A DNA stretch of 64,000 bases from Aspidapion aeneum. Lineage: Eukaryota; Arthropoda; Insecta; Coleoptera; Brentidae. The translations under genes were made by a program, and so were the position numbers. This document shows, piece after piece, positions 35,511 to 49,615 of the stretch. Within the stretch, counting starts at the first letter, position 1. Each line of letters begins with the position of its first letter. The notes beneath the pieces are model-generated. The model was not told where the DNA came from and made no database searches. It saw nothing but the letters and a program-made list of their open reading frames with translations. The stretch spans positions 33,090,851 to 33,154,850 of the forward strand of contig OY755047.1 of NCBI GenBank assembly GCA_963576565.1, read 5' to 3'.

Positions 35511-36362
35511 ATTTTGTTTGAAAACATTTTCTACGAACGGAAATTTTTATGAAAACAATTTCTTCTAATGGAAATTTGTTCGAAAACATTTTTTTTGAAC
35601 GGAAATTTGTTCGAAAACCATTTCTTCAAACGGAAAATTGTTCGAAAAATTTTTCTTCCTTCGGAAATTTGTTCGAAAACATTTTTTTAAACGGAAATTT
35701 GTTCGAAAACATTTTTTTCAAACGGAAATTAGTTCGAACACTATTTCTTTGAACGGAAATTTGTTTTCGAACGGAAATTTGTTCGTAAGAAATAGTTCAA
35801 AAACATTTTCTTCGAATAGAAAACATTTTCTTCTAAAGCAAGCTTTTCGAAAAAAGACGCTCTAGACCTGGATTTCCAAACCTAACACAATTCATATAGT
35901 TTGACTAAGGCAAGGTCTTTCTAACATATTTTTTCAAAAAAACTCTGGCTTCTTTCCCGGGATCGTAAACTGTCTGAAAATTTGTTTACTTTCCTCCTTT
36001 GGGAAGGTCGAAATTGCTATTTTCTTAAACTTTGTCAATTGATCGCTAACGTATCCGAACCGGTCCAGATACCCCCTGATGTGTTCAATTGAGAAAGGTT
36101 AGAGTAACACCGAATCATTTTTCGAAAATAGGTTTCGGTTGGTTCGGTTTGGTTTCACACCCTCTAGGATCCTGGAAAAAAAGTCAGGGATGTTTTTGTT
36201 TCCAAAAATTGTTAGAAAAAGACCCCATTAGTCAAACTATATGAGTTGTGTTAAGTTTGGCAAGGTAGGTCTAAAATTTTTTTCCGTTTGAAGAAAATGA
36301 TTTCGAACAAATTTCCGTTTAAAAAAATGTTTTCGAACAAATTTCCGAAGGAAGAAAAATTT
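35511..36362. repeat. foldback with about 36-bp tandem units
   Basis: The left side (35,511-35,860) has about nine units of the type CGGAAATTTGTTCGAAAAC. The right side (36,275-36,362) has the same unit inverted (GTTTTCGAACAAATTTCCG). Between them the block 'caattcatatagtttgac' (35,887 on) is mirrored at about 36,226-36,250 ('gtcaaactatatgagttg'). Frames in it are translations of the repeat. Confidence 0.75.
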
Positions 36363-36449
36363 TGAGTACGATTTTGACACTCGTGTCGCTACCCCTGGGA
36401 GACGCCAGGCTTCCAGGATGCAGTGACCCTATACGACTCTAATATGTAG

Positions 36450-36760
36450 TGCCACCTATTGACTGATATTTAAATATTTTGCCTTGTTGCCTTTTGCGTA
36501 AAAAATTAGCTGAATCGAATTTCATAAAATACATTAACTAACTCAAATATAAAACTTACCTTATACCAAATATCCCAAAGGCAAAAAAAGTCCGTTAAAA
36601 TAACTACAAATAGAGAGTATAAGTAAACTAGAACAAGTATTTACGGGTTTTAAATAAATATCGTCCGAAAAAAACACTACAAATGTAAAAAATAAACCAT
36701 CGAAGATTAAAAATACTTAAAAACGCATATAAACAAAGGGCTCTAATCAAATTGTGGCAC
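36450..36760. other. interior of the 7-kb element, no gene recognised
   Basis: AT-rich and without a domain-bearing frame. Confidence 0.3.
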
Positions 36761-37087
36761 TCCAAATGACGCGCTGTCACCCCTCACACCGCTTCGACCA
36801 GGGAGTTACCAGGTAACCTATCCTCTACAGACCTTGTTGAAATACAACACTGTCGAAGCCTGACATGTCCATTACTTTCGTGTCAACCTATATTTTTTGT
36901 GTTTTCTAAATAGTCAAAATTTTAGATCTGTCAGCCTTCGAAACTATTGCCATTCAAACTAGGGTCCGGCTTGATAAATTAACGGGGCTGTGAATGTCTT
37001 TAAGACGCCACCTTTTTGACATCTTTTCGACGGGTTATGTTTGACGTCTTTTCGATAGGTAATTTTTGAGGTTTATTTATTTTTTTA

Positions 37088-37363
37088 CAAGCTGCGTTCG
37101 GTATTTGCATCTCAGACGTGACGATTTCAATCTTTTTACATAATTTTTGTAAACAAAACAAATACACAACATACGTCACAATCTCAGATTGATCTGTTTC
37201 GTCGATCAAAATATACGGAGCAACCAGATTTACGTCCAACTAGTCTGAGCAGAATTACCGAACGATTCAGATCTACCTCCCCTAGATCTAGATGGAATTA
37301 ATAACGAACGATTTCGATCAAAAAGATTAATCCGACGTAAATACCGAACGCAGCTACTGTACA
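37088..37363. mobile_element. about 275-bp MITE (AGCTGCGTTCGG tips)
   Basis: AGCTGCGTTCGGTATTTGC on the left pairs with the right end (opposite strand AGCTGCGTTCGGTATTTACG). The pairing continues partly inward (GACGATTTCAATC against ATCGAAATCG). No coding content. The family is uncertain because I could not see a clear target duplication. Confidence 0.6.
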
Positions 37364-37593
37364 CTTTCTTCTAGGCACGTACGAACATCCAACGATGAAT
37401 ATTGCTACTCGATGGAACATCAGTCATCTCCTCGGCATTATAAGAGGCTTCGCCTCAAAGTACAAAAAAAATATATTTTTTTATGTTTGAGGTAGAGATG
37501 GGCGATTTTTATTGTAACTAGTATGATCTGTACTTATTTTAAGTGCGAACCCATTCCAGGTCTAAGTTCGTTTAAGTGCTCCTAACTACAGGA

Positions 37594-38062
37594 AATGGGA
37601 ATTCAACAATTCGCCGTCGCCGATTCGCCACGGGAACAATTCGCCGTTGGTTGATTTTTCGCGAGGCACTTTGCGCGAGAAATTTTGTTTAATATTTATT
37701 TTAATATTTCGTGTCTAGTAAGCAACATATTTTTGAAAAAATATTTAAATGTAATTTTTCTTTAGGTTTTTTTACATATTAGGTTTTTGAAAACAACAGC
37801 TTTAAAAAAAATATAAAAATTAAGTCATTTTTATAAATTAGTTTTTTGAAAAAGCTTTTTTTTTGAAAAATAATTTTTTTTGAATTGATCACGGTTAGGT
37901 TTAATACAGATTTTGGCCTCCGAACATGAGGACAGGGGAATTATGATTTAAGAAAAAATAAGTTGTATATTTGAATAAAAATTAAACAAAAATTCTTGGG
38001 GCAAATTGTCTCCGCGGCAAATCAGCCGGCGGCGAATTGTCTCTGCGGCGAATTGTCTCCTA
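37594..38062. mobile_element. short relative of the GC-tipped foldback element
   Basis: The ends repeat the CAATTCGCCG / CGGCGAATTGTC units seen at 25,213-26,829, inverted at the two sides, around an AT-rich core (37,690-37,990). It lacks the ATGGCGG tandem block. It is diverged from the longer copy, so the family is not newly arrived. Confidence 0.65.
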
Positions 38063-38204
38063 CGCACAGTAAATTTTTCACATACTCTACGCCTTTTCAA
38101 GGTAAAAAAAAGTGACAGAGCTGTAATATTTCAGTTCCAAATACATCACATTACTGACGTCTTCTAGACCTCTAAGAATAACGTAACTTTAGAGGCAATT
38201 ATTA

Positions 38205-38463
38205 GCGACGGACAGTTCGGTTATTCATTCTCTTCGTTGAAATAAGAGAATCAAACAGAGAGCGTTAAGCCAAGAAACCTTAAAATATCATGTTTTCATT
38301 GTTCTTTTAACCAGAGATAACCGACCTCCAGAGCAGGGTTATTATTGGTTAATTAAACAACGAAAATGCATGATTTTTGGACGTTTCTTGGTTAAAGGCT
38401 CTCTGTTTGATTCTCACATTTAAACGAAGAGAACGAATAACGGAACGGTCCATAGCTAACGTC
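38205..38463. mobile_element. 259-bp hairpin MITE
   Basis: Arms of about 75 bp. The left arm has GTTCGGTTATTCATTCTCTT, GAATCAAACAGAGAG and CCAAGAAACCTT. The right arm carries the same blocks inverted (38,379-38,463). The centre is an AT-rich loop. No transposase. Confidence 0.7.
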
Positions 38464-38997
38464 ATGTTGACGTATAGCCGGTTTACAGACATCATAGGTC
38501 ATCAAATATTACCACTTTTTGACGTTAAAAAAATGTCTCCTTGCTACTTGGGTTTTTTTATTTTATTTATTTTATACTGCCAAAATAAAAAACTCACTAG
38601 AAACTCGTTTGAAATTGAATATTCCTCGGGGAGCTTATTTTCTAACTATTTTAAACAAAAACACCTATTCGCGTCGCGCGTCGTCGCTCTTATCTAAACA
38701 GTGTCAGCTTTAACGTGAAAGTTAAACAAAAGTTAGCTTTTTCAAGTCGTTTTTTTATTTTATGTCTATAGACAAAGAGGCTCTGAAATAATAATAGTTT
38801 TTTTTGTCAACGAGAAGTAGAGAAGTAAAGTAGGAGGGCTTTCTTTTATATTTTGCATATTTGAACATAGAGGGCGATACTGATCTAATGTGATTACTAA
38901 AACTTAACCTCAATCTAATCTAAATTCAAAACTTAGGCGCCATACATATATTTTTATAGCTACAGTGAATCTTTTAAATTAACAAATCAGTCGAAAA

Positions 38998-39299
38998 ATG
39001 GATTTAAACCGAGAACATTTTTGGGCTATACATTTTTACGAATTTCGAAGAACATTATCTCAACAAGAATGCCATGCCAAGTTGATTTCTGTTTCGGTAA
39101 TACAGAACGACATCAGTCGACAGTTTCTCGTTGGTATAGAGAATTCAAGGGTGGACGGATTAGCCTTAGCGATGATCCAAGGCCCGGTGCACCAAAAACG
39201 GCTGTCACTCAGGAAAACATCGATTTTATGCGCATGCTCATCAGGGAATATCGACATGTGATATATCGCGAGATTGACGCTTCATTCGGTATTTCAAAT
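38998..39299 (+). pseudogene. mariner transposase, N-terminal fragment
   Basis: The fragment starts MDLNREHFWAIHFYEF and shifts frame after about 25 codons into CFGNTERHQSTVSRWYREFKGG, then GRISLSDDPRPGAPKTAV and REYRHVIYREIDASFGIS. This is the paired helix-turn-helix DNA-binding half of a mariner transposase, with the linker that precedes the catalytic domain. It breaks off at the DINE-1-like insert, and the sense resumes at about 48,640 with SIQEILRQTLRRKL. Confidence 0.88.
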
Positions 39300-39848
39300 A
39301 CTCTGCCAATATATGGGCCCTTAAGCTCACACTAGGTACTATAGTTATAGTGTACGTGTGAGCTGATATAACTAAAAACTGAAATATATTTTATTCAACT
39401 CCAGACTAAATTACCTTTTGTTTGATACCACACAAGCCATGTTTTGACTTAAACTCAAACTTTTGAAATGTACCCCCACCGTTAAAAAAAACAAAAACTA
39501 TAATGTATTTTGTTAAACTTCGGGCTCAATTACCTTTCGTTTGATATCACACATGCCATATTTTCACTTAAACTCTAATTTTTGAAATATACCCCCACCC
39601 TTTTTTTAAAATAAATTAAAATGTATTTTGTGTAACTCCAGACTCAATTACCTTTCGTTTGATATCACACACGCCATATTTTCACATAAACTCTAATTTT
39701 TGAAATCTACCCCCACCCGTTTATTTGGTTTGTGTTCGGTGGATTTTGTTTATTTTTAAATGGGACCATCTCAACCCAAGACCCAGCCTAGGTACCAAAT
39801 TTCATTAAAATCGGCCAAGCGGTTTTTGAGTTATGCGCGTTGGTCGTT

Positions 39849-39849
<1 letters not shown>

Positions 39850-39890
<41 letters not shown>
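39850..39890 (+). repeat. short (GACA)n remnant on the 3' side of the LINE
   Basis: About ten GACA units between the conserved DINE-1-like block (TGGTCGTTA) and the (ATTT)n tail of the LINE. It is the far side of the microsatellite into which the LINE inserted. Confidence 0.85.
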
Positions 39891-39891
<1 letters not shown>

Positions 39892-40029
39892 TATTTATTT
39901 TATTTATTTATTTATTTATTTAATCAACGTATAAGGTACATTTTCAAGTAAATTAAATTAAATACAGTTGTTTAAAATCCTAACTTATTACTGCACAAGC
40001 AATGAGCAATAATAAATCACCAAACAATT

Positions 40030-42930
40030 TTATGTAAGAACAAATTTTTTTGCAGCTGATTTAAATTTTTCTAAGTTTGAAAAATTAAAATAATCAAGTT
40101 TAGAGTAATGTTTATTAGCAGTGTTTGATATTCGGTTTACTGGACAATGGAGCAAGTAGAATGCTCTACAGTATGGCACATGTAGAAGAGACTGGTTACG
40201 AGTGTGATAAGCTGGAACATGTATTTTAAGAGTTTCTAAACATTCAGGACTCTTAGTAATGTTGTTAAAAATTTTATATACAAAGCACACATCGTAATAC
40301 TCTCTTCTGCTGGACAAACTGTTCAGATTAAGGTAGGACTGAGTTAAGTCTCTTGTAAGATGTGTGCCAGTTTTTGAAAGAGTGTAGCATGCAAACTTTA
40401 GAAATTTGTTTTGGACATTATTTAATCTGTCTATGTGGATTTGATTATAAGGACACCAAATAATATTAGAAAATTCAAGTATTGACCTACAATATGAAAT
40501 ATACAGTGTTTTCAATGCAAAAACATTTGTAAAGTCCTTACATGTTCTTTTGATGAACCCTAGCATACGGTTCGCCTTATTGATAATATTCTCATAATGG
40601 GTGTGGAAGGACAGTTCACTATCCAGGTAAACACCTAAATCTTTGATGACTGTAACTTCCTCGAGAATAATGTTATCAATAGAATACTGAGCTGGCAATT
40701 TTACGGTTAGCCGGCTAAATCTTAAAAATTTGCATTTATCTGGATTTAAAGACATATCATTGGCCTGGCACCATGAGAAGACAATGTCAATATCTCTTTG
40801 TAGCTGCAAAATATCTCTTAGTGACGTGATTTTAATAAAAAGTTTTAAATCGTCAGCAAACATTAGGAAATGACAAGAGAGTAATTCGCCAAGGTCATTA
40901 ATAAAGAGGATGAAAAAAAGGGGTCCCAGGTGCGACCCTTGGGGAACGCCAGATGTTACTGTGAATGGATTAGATAGGTGACCATTAATTTTAACTTGCT
41001 GCCATCTGTCGATCAGATAGGAGCCCACCCAATTTAGCAAAGCTGCAGATAAACCATAAAAAGAAAGTTTTAATAGCAGCAGAGAATGGTTTACTTTATC
41101 AAAGGCTTTGCTGAAATCAGTGTATATAGCATGTGTCTCTAGCCCTTTATCAAAGTTTTGAAAGATGTGGTTTGTAAACAAGTACAGGTTTGTATCTACA
41201 GACCGGCCAAGGGTGAAGCCATGTTGTTGTGACAGAATTTTACTCTGGAAATGGCCAGACATAATTTCCATGACACACTGTTCAAAGACTTTAGGAAGTG
41301 CTGATAAAATACTAATTGGCCTGTAGTTTTTGATGTCACTTTTATCGCCAGATTTGTGAATGGGAGTAATGTAAGAAAGTTTCCAGACATTTGGAAATCT
41401 GCCAGATTTTAGAGAACTGTTAAAAAGCAGGTAAAGAGGATAGTAGAGTGTTTGAGAGCAAAGCTTTAAGACTCTGTTTGGAATTCCATCAGGGCCTTTA
41501 CCTTTTTTGATGTCAAGGGAACTTAATGCTTTTTCTACTGCAACAGCGCCAATAGTGATTTCGCTAAGATTATCATGTATTTCTTTATCAACTTCCTGTG
41601 GATGGTTTTTCTTTGCATTGAACACAGACGAAAAGAACCTGGCAAACAAATTGGCCACATCCTCACCCTCTGTTGCTGTTGCATCGTCCAAATGCATTTC
41701 CTGGGGCACTGCTCCAGTACTCGATTTGGAGCGAATGAATTTCCAAAAAGTATTTGGATTATCATTAACAGAGTTTTCTGTTTCCTTTATGAAAAGTTCA
41801 TAGCAATGAGCAGATAATAACTGACATTGTCTTCTCAAAGTGCTGAAATGAACGTAGTCAATATCACAGTTAGTACGTTTATATTTCTTATGCGCTAACT
41901 TTTTCTGAAAAATTAAGTTTTTTAGTTCATGAGAAAACCATTGAGGAAATTTAGACGAAGGTTTAAACACTTTAACTGGAACAAAATTATCGAAGCACGA
42001 AAATAGGACAGAGTACAGATTATTAGTTGTTTTATCAATATCATCGTCCAGAATAGATAGCCAGTTAAAACTTAAAAAATAATTATTTATTCGTGCGAAA
42101 TCCGCATTTTTAAAGTCATAGTAAAAACACTCTTTAGGTTCCAGATTTTTTGCGGATTTACTATGTAATAATATTTCTAAAGGTGGGTGCAATGGATCTG
42201 GTTTAACCAGTCCAACACTCTTTACTACGGCCTTAAGCTCAAAGTTTGCAAAACAGAGATCAAGAATTTTATTTTGGTGATTTACTATCCCATTATACTG
42301 AGTTAGTTCGAGAGATGCATACGTATCACACACTAGCACATCTTTTGCATTGAACAAATTTGACGGCGAAAAACCGGACTTACTGACGTTTTGAGAGCAC
42401 GCGACTTCCGCAAAATTGTAGTCACCTGCAACATCTGAAGGCAAGAAGCTCGAGTCTTCGATGTTTTGAGACCATGTAATGTCAGGAAGGTTAAAATCAC
42501 CAACCACTATAACTCTTTCGAACAACTCGCCTGCTGTTGATACCGACTTTAAGTGGGCTTCATAAACGGATATACCCATGTGTGGAGGAATGTAAACGCA
42601 GCCGACGCAGTAAGTTGCGTCACCAATCGACACTGACACCCAGATTTCTTCAACGGCTGGGTTACTAAAGTTTAGCCGGTGAGATTTGTAACGGCCATTT
42701 ATTGCAAGAATAACTCCACCTCCTTTTGATTTAGTACTGTTTATAGAGTTTCTGTCAGTTCTATATACGGCGTAACGAGAGTCAAGAAGTTCAGCATCAT
42801 TTATGGTGGAGTCAAGCCATGTTTCGGTTAATGCAATGACAGAATATGATTCTATTTGAGCAGAGCAGAATATTTCTTTAAGTTTGGTTTTTGAACCACG
42901 CAGGTTTTGATAAAAAAGTGAAACGAGTTC
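40030..42930 (-). CDS. LINE ORF2: endonuclease and reverse transcriptase
   Basis: The open frame runs about 967 codons from the ORF1 stop, in another register. The first methionine-capable start codon I can see in frame is a GTG at 42,639. Upstream of it the frame already encodes endonuclease sense (YQNLRGSKTKL, then VIALTETWLD with the catalytic Glu). GDFNLPDITW (about 47-56, counted from 42,639) and HPPLEI are later endonuclease blocks. The reverse transcriptase follows: YRPISILSALPKVFE, DFSKAFDKVNH, GVPQGSHLGPLFF and the FADDLKLF catalytic box (about 594-601). The protein would nick target DNA and copy the LINE RNA from its 3' end. All catalytic residues I can check are present. Confidence 0.9.
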   Translation of the reverse strand, partial: ELVSLFYQNLRGSKTKLKEIFCSAQIESYSVIALTETWLDSTINDAELLDSRYAVYRTDRNSINSTKSKGGGVILAINGRYKSHRLNFSNPAVEEIWVSVSIGDATYCVGCVYIPPHMGISVYEAHLKSVSTAGELFERVIVVGDFNLPDITWSQNIEDSSFLPSDVAGDYNFAEVACSQNVSKSGFSPSNLFNAKDVLVCDTYASLELTQYNGIVNHQNKILDLCFANFELKAVVKSVGLVKPDPLHPPLEILLHSKSAKNLEPKECFYYDFKNADFARINNYFLSFNWLSILDDDIDKTTNNLYSVLFSCFDNFVPVKVFKPSSKFPQWFSHELKNLIFQKKLAHKKYKRTNCDIDYVHFSTLRRQCQLLSAHCYELFIKETENSVNDNPNTFWKFIRSKSSTGAVPQEMHLDDATATEGEDVANLFARFFSSVFNAKKNHPQEVDKEIHDNLSEITIGAVAVEKALSSLDIKKGKGPDGIPNRVLKLCSQTLYYPLYLLFNSSLKSGRFPNVWKLSYITPIHKSGDKSDIKNYRPISILSALPKVFEQCVMEIMSGHFQSKILSQQHGFTLGRSVDTNLYLFTNHIFQNFDKGLETHAIYTDFSKAFDKVNHSLLLLKLSFYGLSAALLNWVGSYLIDRWQQVKINGHLSNPFTVTSGVPQGSHLGPLFFILFINDLGELLSCHFLMFADDLKLFIKITSLRDILQLQRDIDIVFSWCQANDMSLNPDKCKFLRFSRLTVKLPAQYSIDNIILEEVTVIKDLGVYLDSELSFHTHYENIINKANRMLGFIKRTCKDFTNVFALKTLYISYCRSILEFSNIIWCPYNQIHIDRLNNVQNKFLKFACYTLSKTGTHLTRDLTQSYLNLNSLSSRREYYDVCFVYKIFNNITKSPECLETLKIHVPAYHTRNQSLLHVPYCRAFYLLHCPVNRISNTANKHYSKLDYFNFSNLEKFKSAAKKFVLT

Positions 42931-44111
42931 TACTGATGGGCATCTTGAAGTTGTTGTCCTGACCGAAAATTCTTGTTTGCAGGTTCGTTCCGTGACGGAC
43001 GTGGACGAAACTCCTTAACGGCTGTGCCATCAGGCCATAGCCCAGGTTCCAGCAGGCCCTTTAAAATGGATTCTTTAACACCAATTTTGAAAGATGCTAC
43101 ATCTTCATTTTGAACAAGCACATGACATTTTACATCATTGATACCAAGTTTGTTCTGTACATAATCGATAACTTGTTCTTCAGTAGTACTAGGATTGCAT
43201 CTACCCAGGTACAACCATTGTCTACGCTCTCCAGCTGTAAAAGATCCATTGCCAGAACTTGTACCAATCACTATATTAGGTCTGGCGCGGTTTTTTGGGA
43301 GCATAGGAGCAGAAGAAGTAGAAGAACTACTATTTGTATTTTCATTTTGTTTAGGATGATTGGCCTGGTGATTAGCTCTATTTGCGCTATGGTTAACTGT
43401 TGGAGGGAACCGCTGAGTTTGGTTGCTATTATTTGTTTGTTGCCACTTAGGCATTGTATCTGACACTGGTGTGTCCACGGAGTTTGTGGGGACCCTTGGA
43501 GCAGAGTTTTTTAAGGTTTTTATTTCATCTTCCAGTTTAGTAACTTGGTACAGAAGATTCGTGTGAGCAAGTTCAAGTTCGCTAATCCTAGTTTCATGAT
43601 TTTGAATAATTGTGTTAGTGTTAGCGTTTGGAATCGTTTCATAGTTAACATGAGTTTTTTGTATATCATATGTATTTGTTTTGGCAATAGCTTTGAGGTC
43701 ATTTTTTACTGTAGTAATCAGTTGATCATTTGTTTTAACAATATCACCTTTAACTTTGGTAAGCTCATCAAGCATATGTTTATTTAGTTTTGCTAGTTCT
43801 GATTGTAACATTGAGGTAACTGAAGATGTAATGTTGCAGCATAGTGTGTTGAAATCTGGCTGCAAGGAGGTATTTTGTAAATGAGTATTGATAGGAATAT
43901 TTTTATCTGGTTGATTTTTGTATTCCATAATGGGTATCATACAAGTTTCACAGGCGAAGATCATTACTCTAGATTTCATTTGAGTTACCTGAGCTTCGGA
44001 CGTTGTTAGCTTGGAGCATGCTAAACAGAAAGGTAAATTGCAGAATTCACAATTTATTTTATATTTCACCTCCTTTTCAGTAAGTGTGCTTTTGCACTTT
44101 GAACAAGACAT
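42930..44111 (-). CDS. LINE ORF1: PHD-like zinc finger RNA-binding protein
   Basis: This 393-residue product starts MSCSKCKSTLTEKEV. Cys pairs at the N-terminus (CSKC, CEFC, CLAC, then CETC) form a PHD/RING-like zinc finger over residues 1-60. A region with heptad-like Leu spacing (about 180-215) probably forms a coiled coil for trimerisation. A low-complexity Asn/Ser linker follows, and then a compact C-terminal domain (WLYLGRCNPSTTEEQVIDYV, about 290-375) resembling the RRM-like part of LINE ORF1 proteins. It would bind the LINE RNA to form the retrotransposition particle. No stops or shifts were seen. The stop codon lies directly at the opening of ORF2. Confidence 0.87.
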   Translation of the reverse strand: MSCSKCKSTLTEKEVKYKINCEFCNLPFCLACSKLTTSEAQVTQMKSRVMIFACETCMIPIMEYKNQPDKNIPINTHLQNTSLQPDFNTLCCNITSSVTSMLQSELAKLNKHMLDELTKVKGDIVKTNDQLITTVKNDLKAIAKTNTYDIQKTHVNYETIPNANTNTIIQNHETRISELELAHTNLLYQVTKLEDEIKTLKNSAPRVPTNSVDTPVSDTMPKWQQTNNSNQTQRFPPTVNHSANRANHQANHPKQNENTNSSSSTSSAPMLPKNRARPNIVIGTSSGNGSFTAGERRQWLYLGRCNPSTTEEQVIDYVQNKLGINDVKCHVLVQNEDVASFKIGVKESILKGLLEPGLWPDGTAVKEFRPRPSRNEPANKNFRSGQQLQDAHQ

Positions 44112-44506
44112 TATGCTCTTCTATTCCACTGTGCAGTGCACGAGTTTACTAAAATCGCTGAACACACCCTTCGCAAATTTGTTTGTGGCTGACTGGTCAC
44201 CTTAGCGTGGCTAACTTCTGATTTGTTTACAAATTATGACGGTCAGCTGTTTATGGAACTTGGTATGGTGGGTTTTTTATACAGTTTTTTATTGCACAAA
44301 TTAAACTGATAACAAGTTTAATTAGCTAAAATTATGCTAATTATGAGTCCGATGAAGTCAATAACACTTACGTGGATACAGTACCAGCTGGGCTGTAAGT
44401 TGAACACTGTTTACTTAACTTATGTGTACTAATAAGCTGGAATAAGGCTAAAATTGAGGAGCCACATTGATACTGATATCATACAGCCACTGTTTTTTTT
44501 TTAATT
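44112..44506 (-). other. 5' leader of the CR1-group LINE
   Basis: Non-coding stretch between the ORF1 start and the (GACA)n array. It should contain the internal promoter, but I see no recognisable element. Its outer edge on the plus strand is a T-run followed by AATTCAGACAGACA. Confidence 0.6.
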
Positions 44507-48495
<3,989 letters not shown>

Positions 48496-48639
48496 GGCGC
48501 AACAAAAAAGTTTCAAAATCATCTGAAACGCAAAGATATATAAAAAAATTTGAAATCGGAGCAACTTTTTTTTTTCTCGAAAAAATTAGGATCACCATAG
48601 CTCACACTACTATAGTATAGTATATGTGTAAGCTAAAAC

Positions 48640-49546
48640 CTCAATTCAAGAAATTTTGCGTCAAACATTAAGAAGAAAATTAGTTTCCCCGCTGGATACC
48701 CTATTTGTTAACCGAATAACAGAAAGAACCTAGGGTCAATTGGTGACAGAAAGCTCTAGACCGCTTTGAGGCAGGAAACTCAAAAAACGTGTACAGCATT
48801 GTCAGTAGTGACGAATCGTAGATTTACTCATATGAACCCGAAAATAAACGTCAGTCGTCTGTTTGAGTGTTCCAAGTTGAGGAAAAGCCAACAAAAGTCA
48901 TGCGTTCTCGAAGTGTATCCTAAAAGATGGTCGCGACATTTGTCTTAAAAGCAGATCACGCAGCAACAATTCCTCTGGCTGATCAAAGGACTATTACTCC
49001 CGATTGGTACATCACCATTTGTTTGCCACAAGTCATCGCTGAGCTTCGAAAAACGAACCCCAAACGACGAACCATGCTCTACCAAAACAAAGTTCGCAGA
49101 AAGCACAAAAAACCCTTTAATTTTTAACCCAACAAAACATCGAATTGTTCGACCATTCTCCGTACAGTCCCGACCTAAGTCACAACGATTTCTATACTTT
49201 TCCGAAAATTTTCGAAAAAAAAGATTTTAGTCACCAGATGAAACAGTCAACGCCTTCAAGCAGGCGCGGATCTACGGGAGGGGAAAAATGGGGAAATTCC
49301 CCCCCCCCCCAAATCCAACTATGTTTAGATTTGAAACACAGATTACGCCTCCAGGGCACTATGTAAAATATTTTTAAGCGATATTTATTATGGTATCTCC
49401 CCACAAATAAAGTTCCTAGATCCGTCCATGCTTCAAGAATGCAATTTTGATAGTACCAACAAACGAGCGGAATTACAGCTTGGCCAACTGGTTTGAGTGC
49501 ATGCAAAAGTACATTGATTTTCGTGGAGAATACTTCGAAGAATAAT
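48640..49546 (+). pseudogene. mariner transposase, C-terminal fragment
   Basis: The sense resumes with SIQEILRQTLRRKLVSPLDT, shifts several times, and passes the first catalytic block (SSDES followed by a stop where Trp is usual) and a YSYEP piece. It later gives WYITICLPQVIAELRKTN and the terminal HSPYSPDLSHNDF block that holds the third acidic residue of the mariner D34D triad. The expected middle HDN motif is degraded (LYQNK), so the second Asp is lost. A 170-bp MITE splits the fragment at 49,261-49,430. The C-terminus ends EYFEE before TAA at about 49,544. Confidence 0.85.
49261..49430. mobile_element. 170-bp MITE with 7-bp target duplication
   Basis: Ends CAGGCGCGGATCTA and, on the opposite strand, CATGGACGGATCTA. 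The direct repeat CTTCAAG is at 49,254-49,260 and 49,431-49,437. Because it interrupts the mariner transposase reading, its borders are confirmed by the host sequence. GCGGATC-type tips are typical of hAT-derived MITEs, though 7 rather than 8 bp are duplicated. Confidence 0.8.
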
Positions 49547-49615
49547 AACCTCTTTAAAAGTTATCTACTGTTTTATTCCAGCAGTATATGCAAAACTTAA
49601 AAGACAACCCTCGTA

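Larger units (their letters stand above)
29870..36992. mobile_element. candidate 7.1-kb terminal-inverted-repeat element
   Basis: The left end CACAGCCCCCTTAAATTAAC and the right end (opposite strand CACAGCCCCGTTAATTTATC) are inverted. About 60-70 bp further in, a second block is also inverted: GTCTGTGGAGGATAGGTTAC at about 29,920, against the opposite strand of the block ending about 36,840. Collinear inverted blocks 7 kb apart are hard to explain except as TIRs of one element. No transposase is visible and no clean target duplication was found. Inside lie a 1-kb tandem duplication and two foldback repeats. Confidence 0.55.
39891..44506 (-). mobile_element. full-length CR1-group LINE inserted in a (GACA)n array
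   Basis: On the minus strand it has a 5' leader of about 395 bp, ORF1 (42,930-44,111), ORF2 (40,030 to about 42,930), a short 3' UTR and a (TAAA)n tail at 39,891-39,925. Both reading frames are open with no stops, so this copy may be recent and possibly competent. Both ends abut GACA repeats, so the target duplication cannot be delimited. The ORF1 zinc-finger type and the ORF2 endonuclease wording (HPPLEI in place of the usual SDH block) place it in the CR1/Crack/Daphne-like group rather than in R1 or Jockey. Confidence 0.88.

Noticed and set aside
35549..35865. Repetitive frames with NGNLFENIF-type units
   Set aside because: They follow the 36-bp tandem unit of a foldback repeat and have no independent support.
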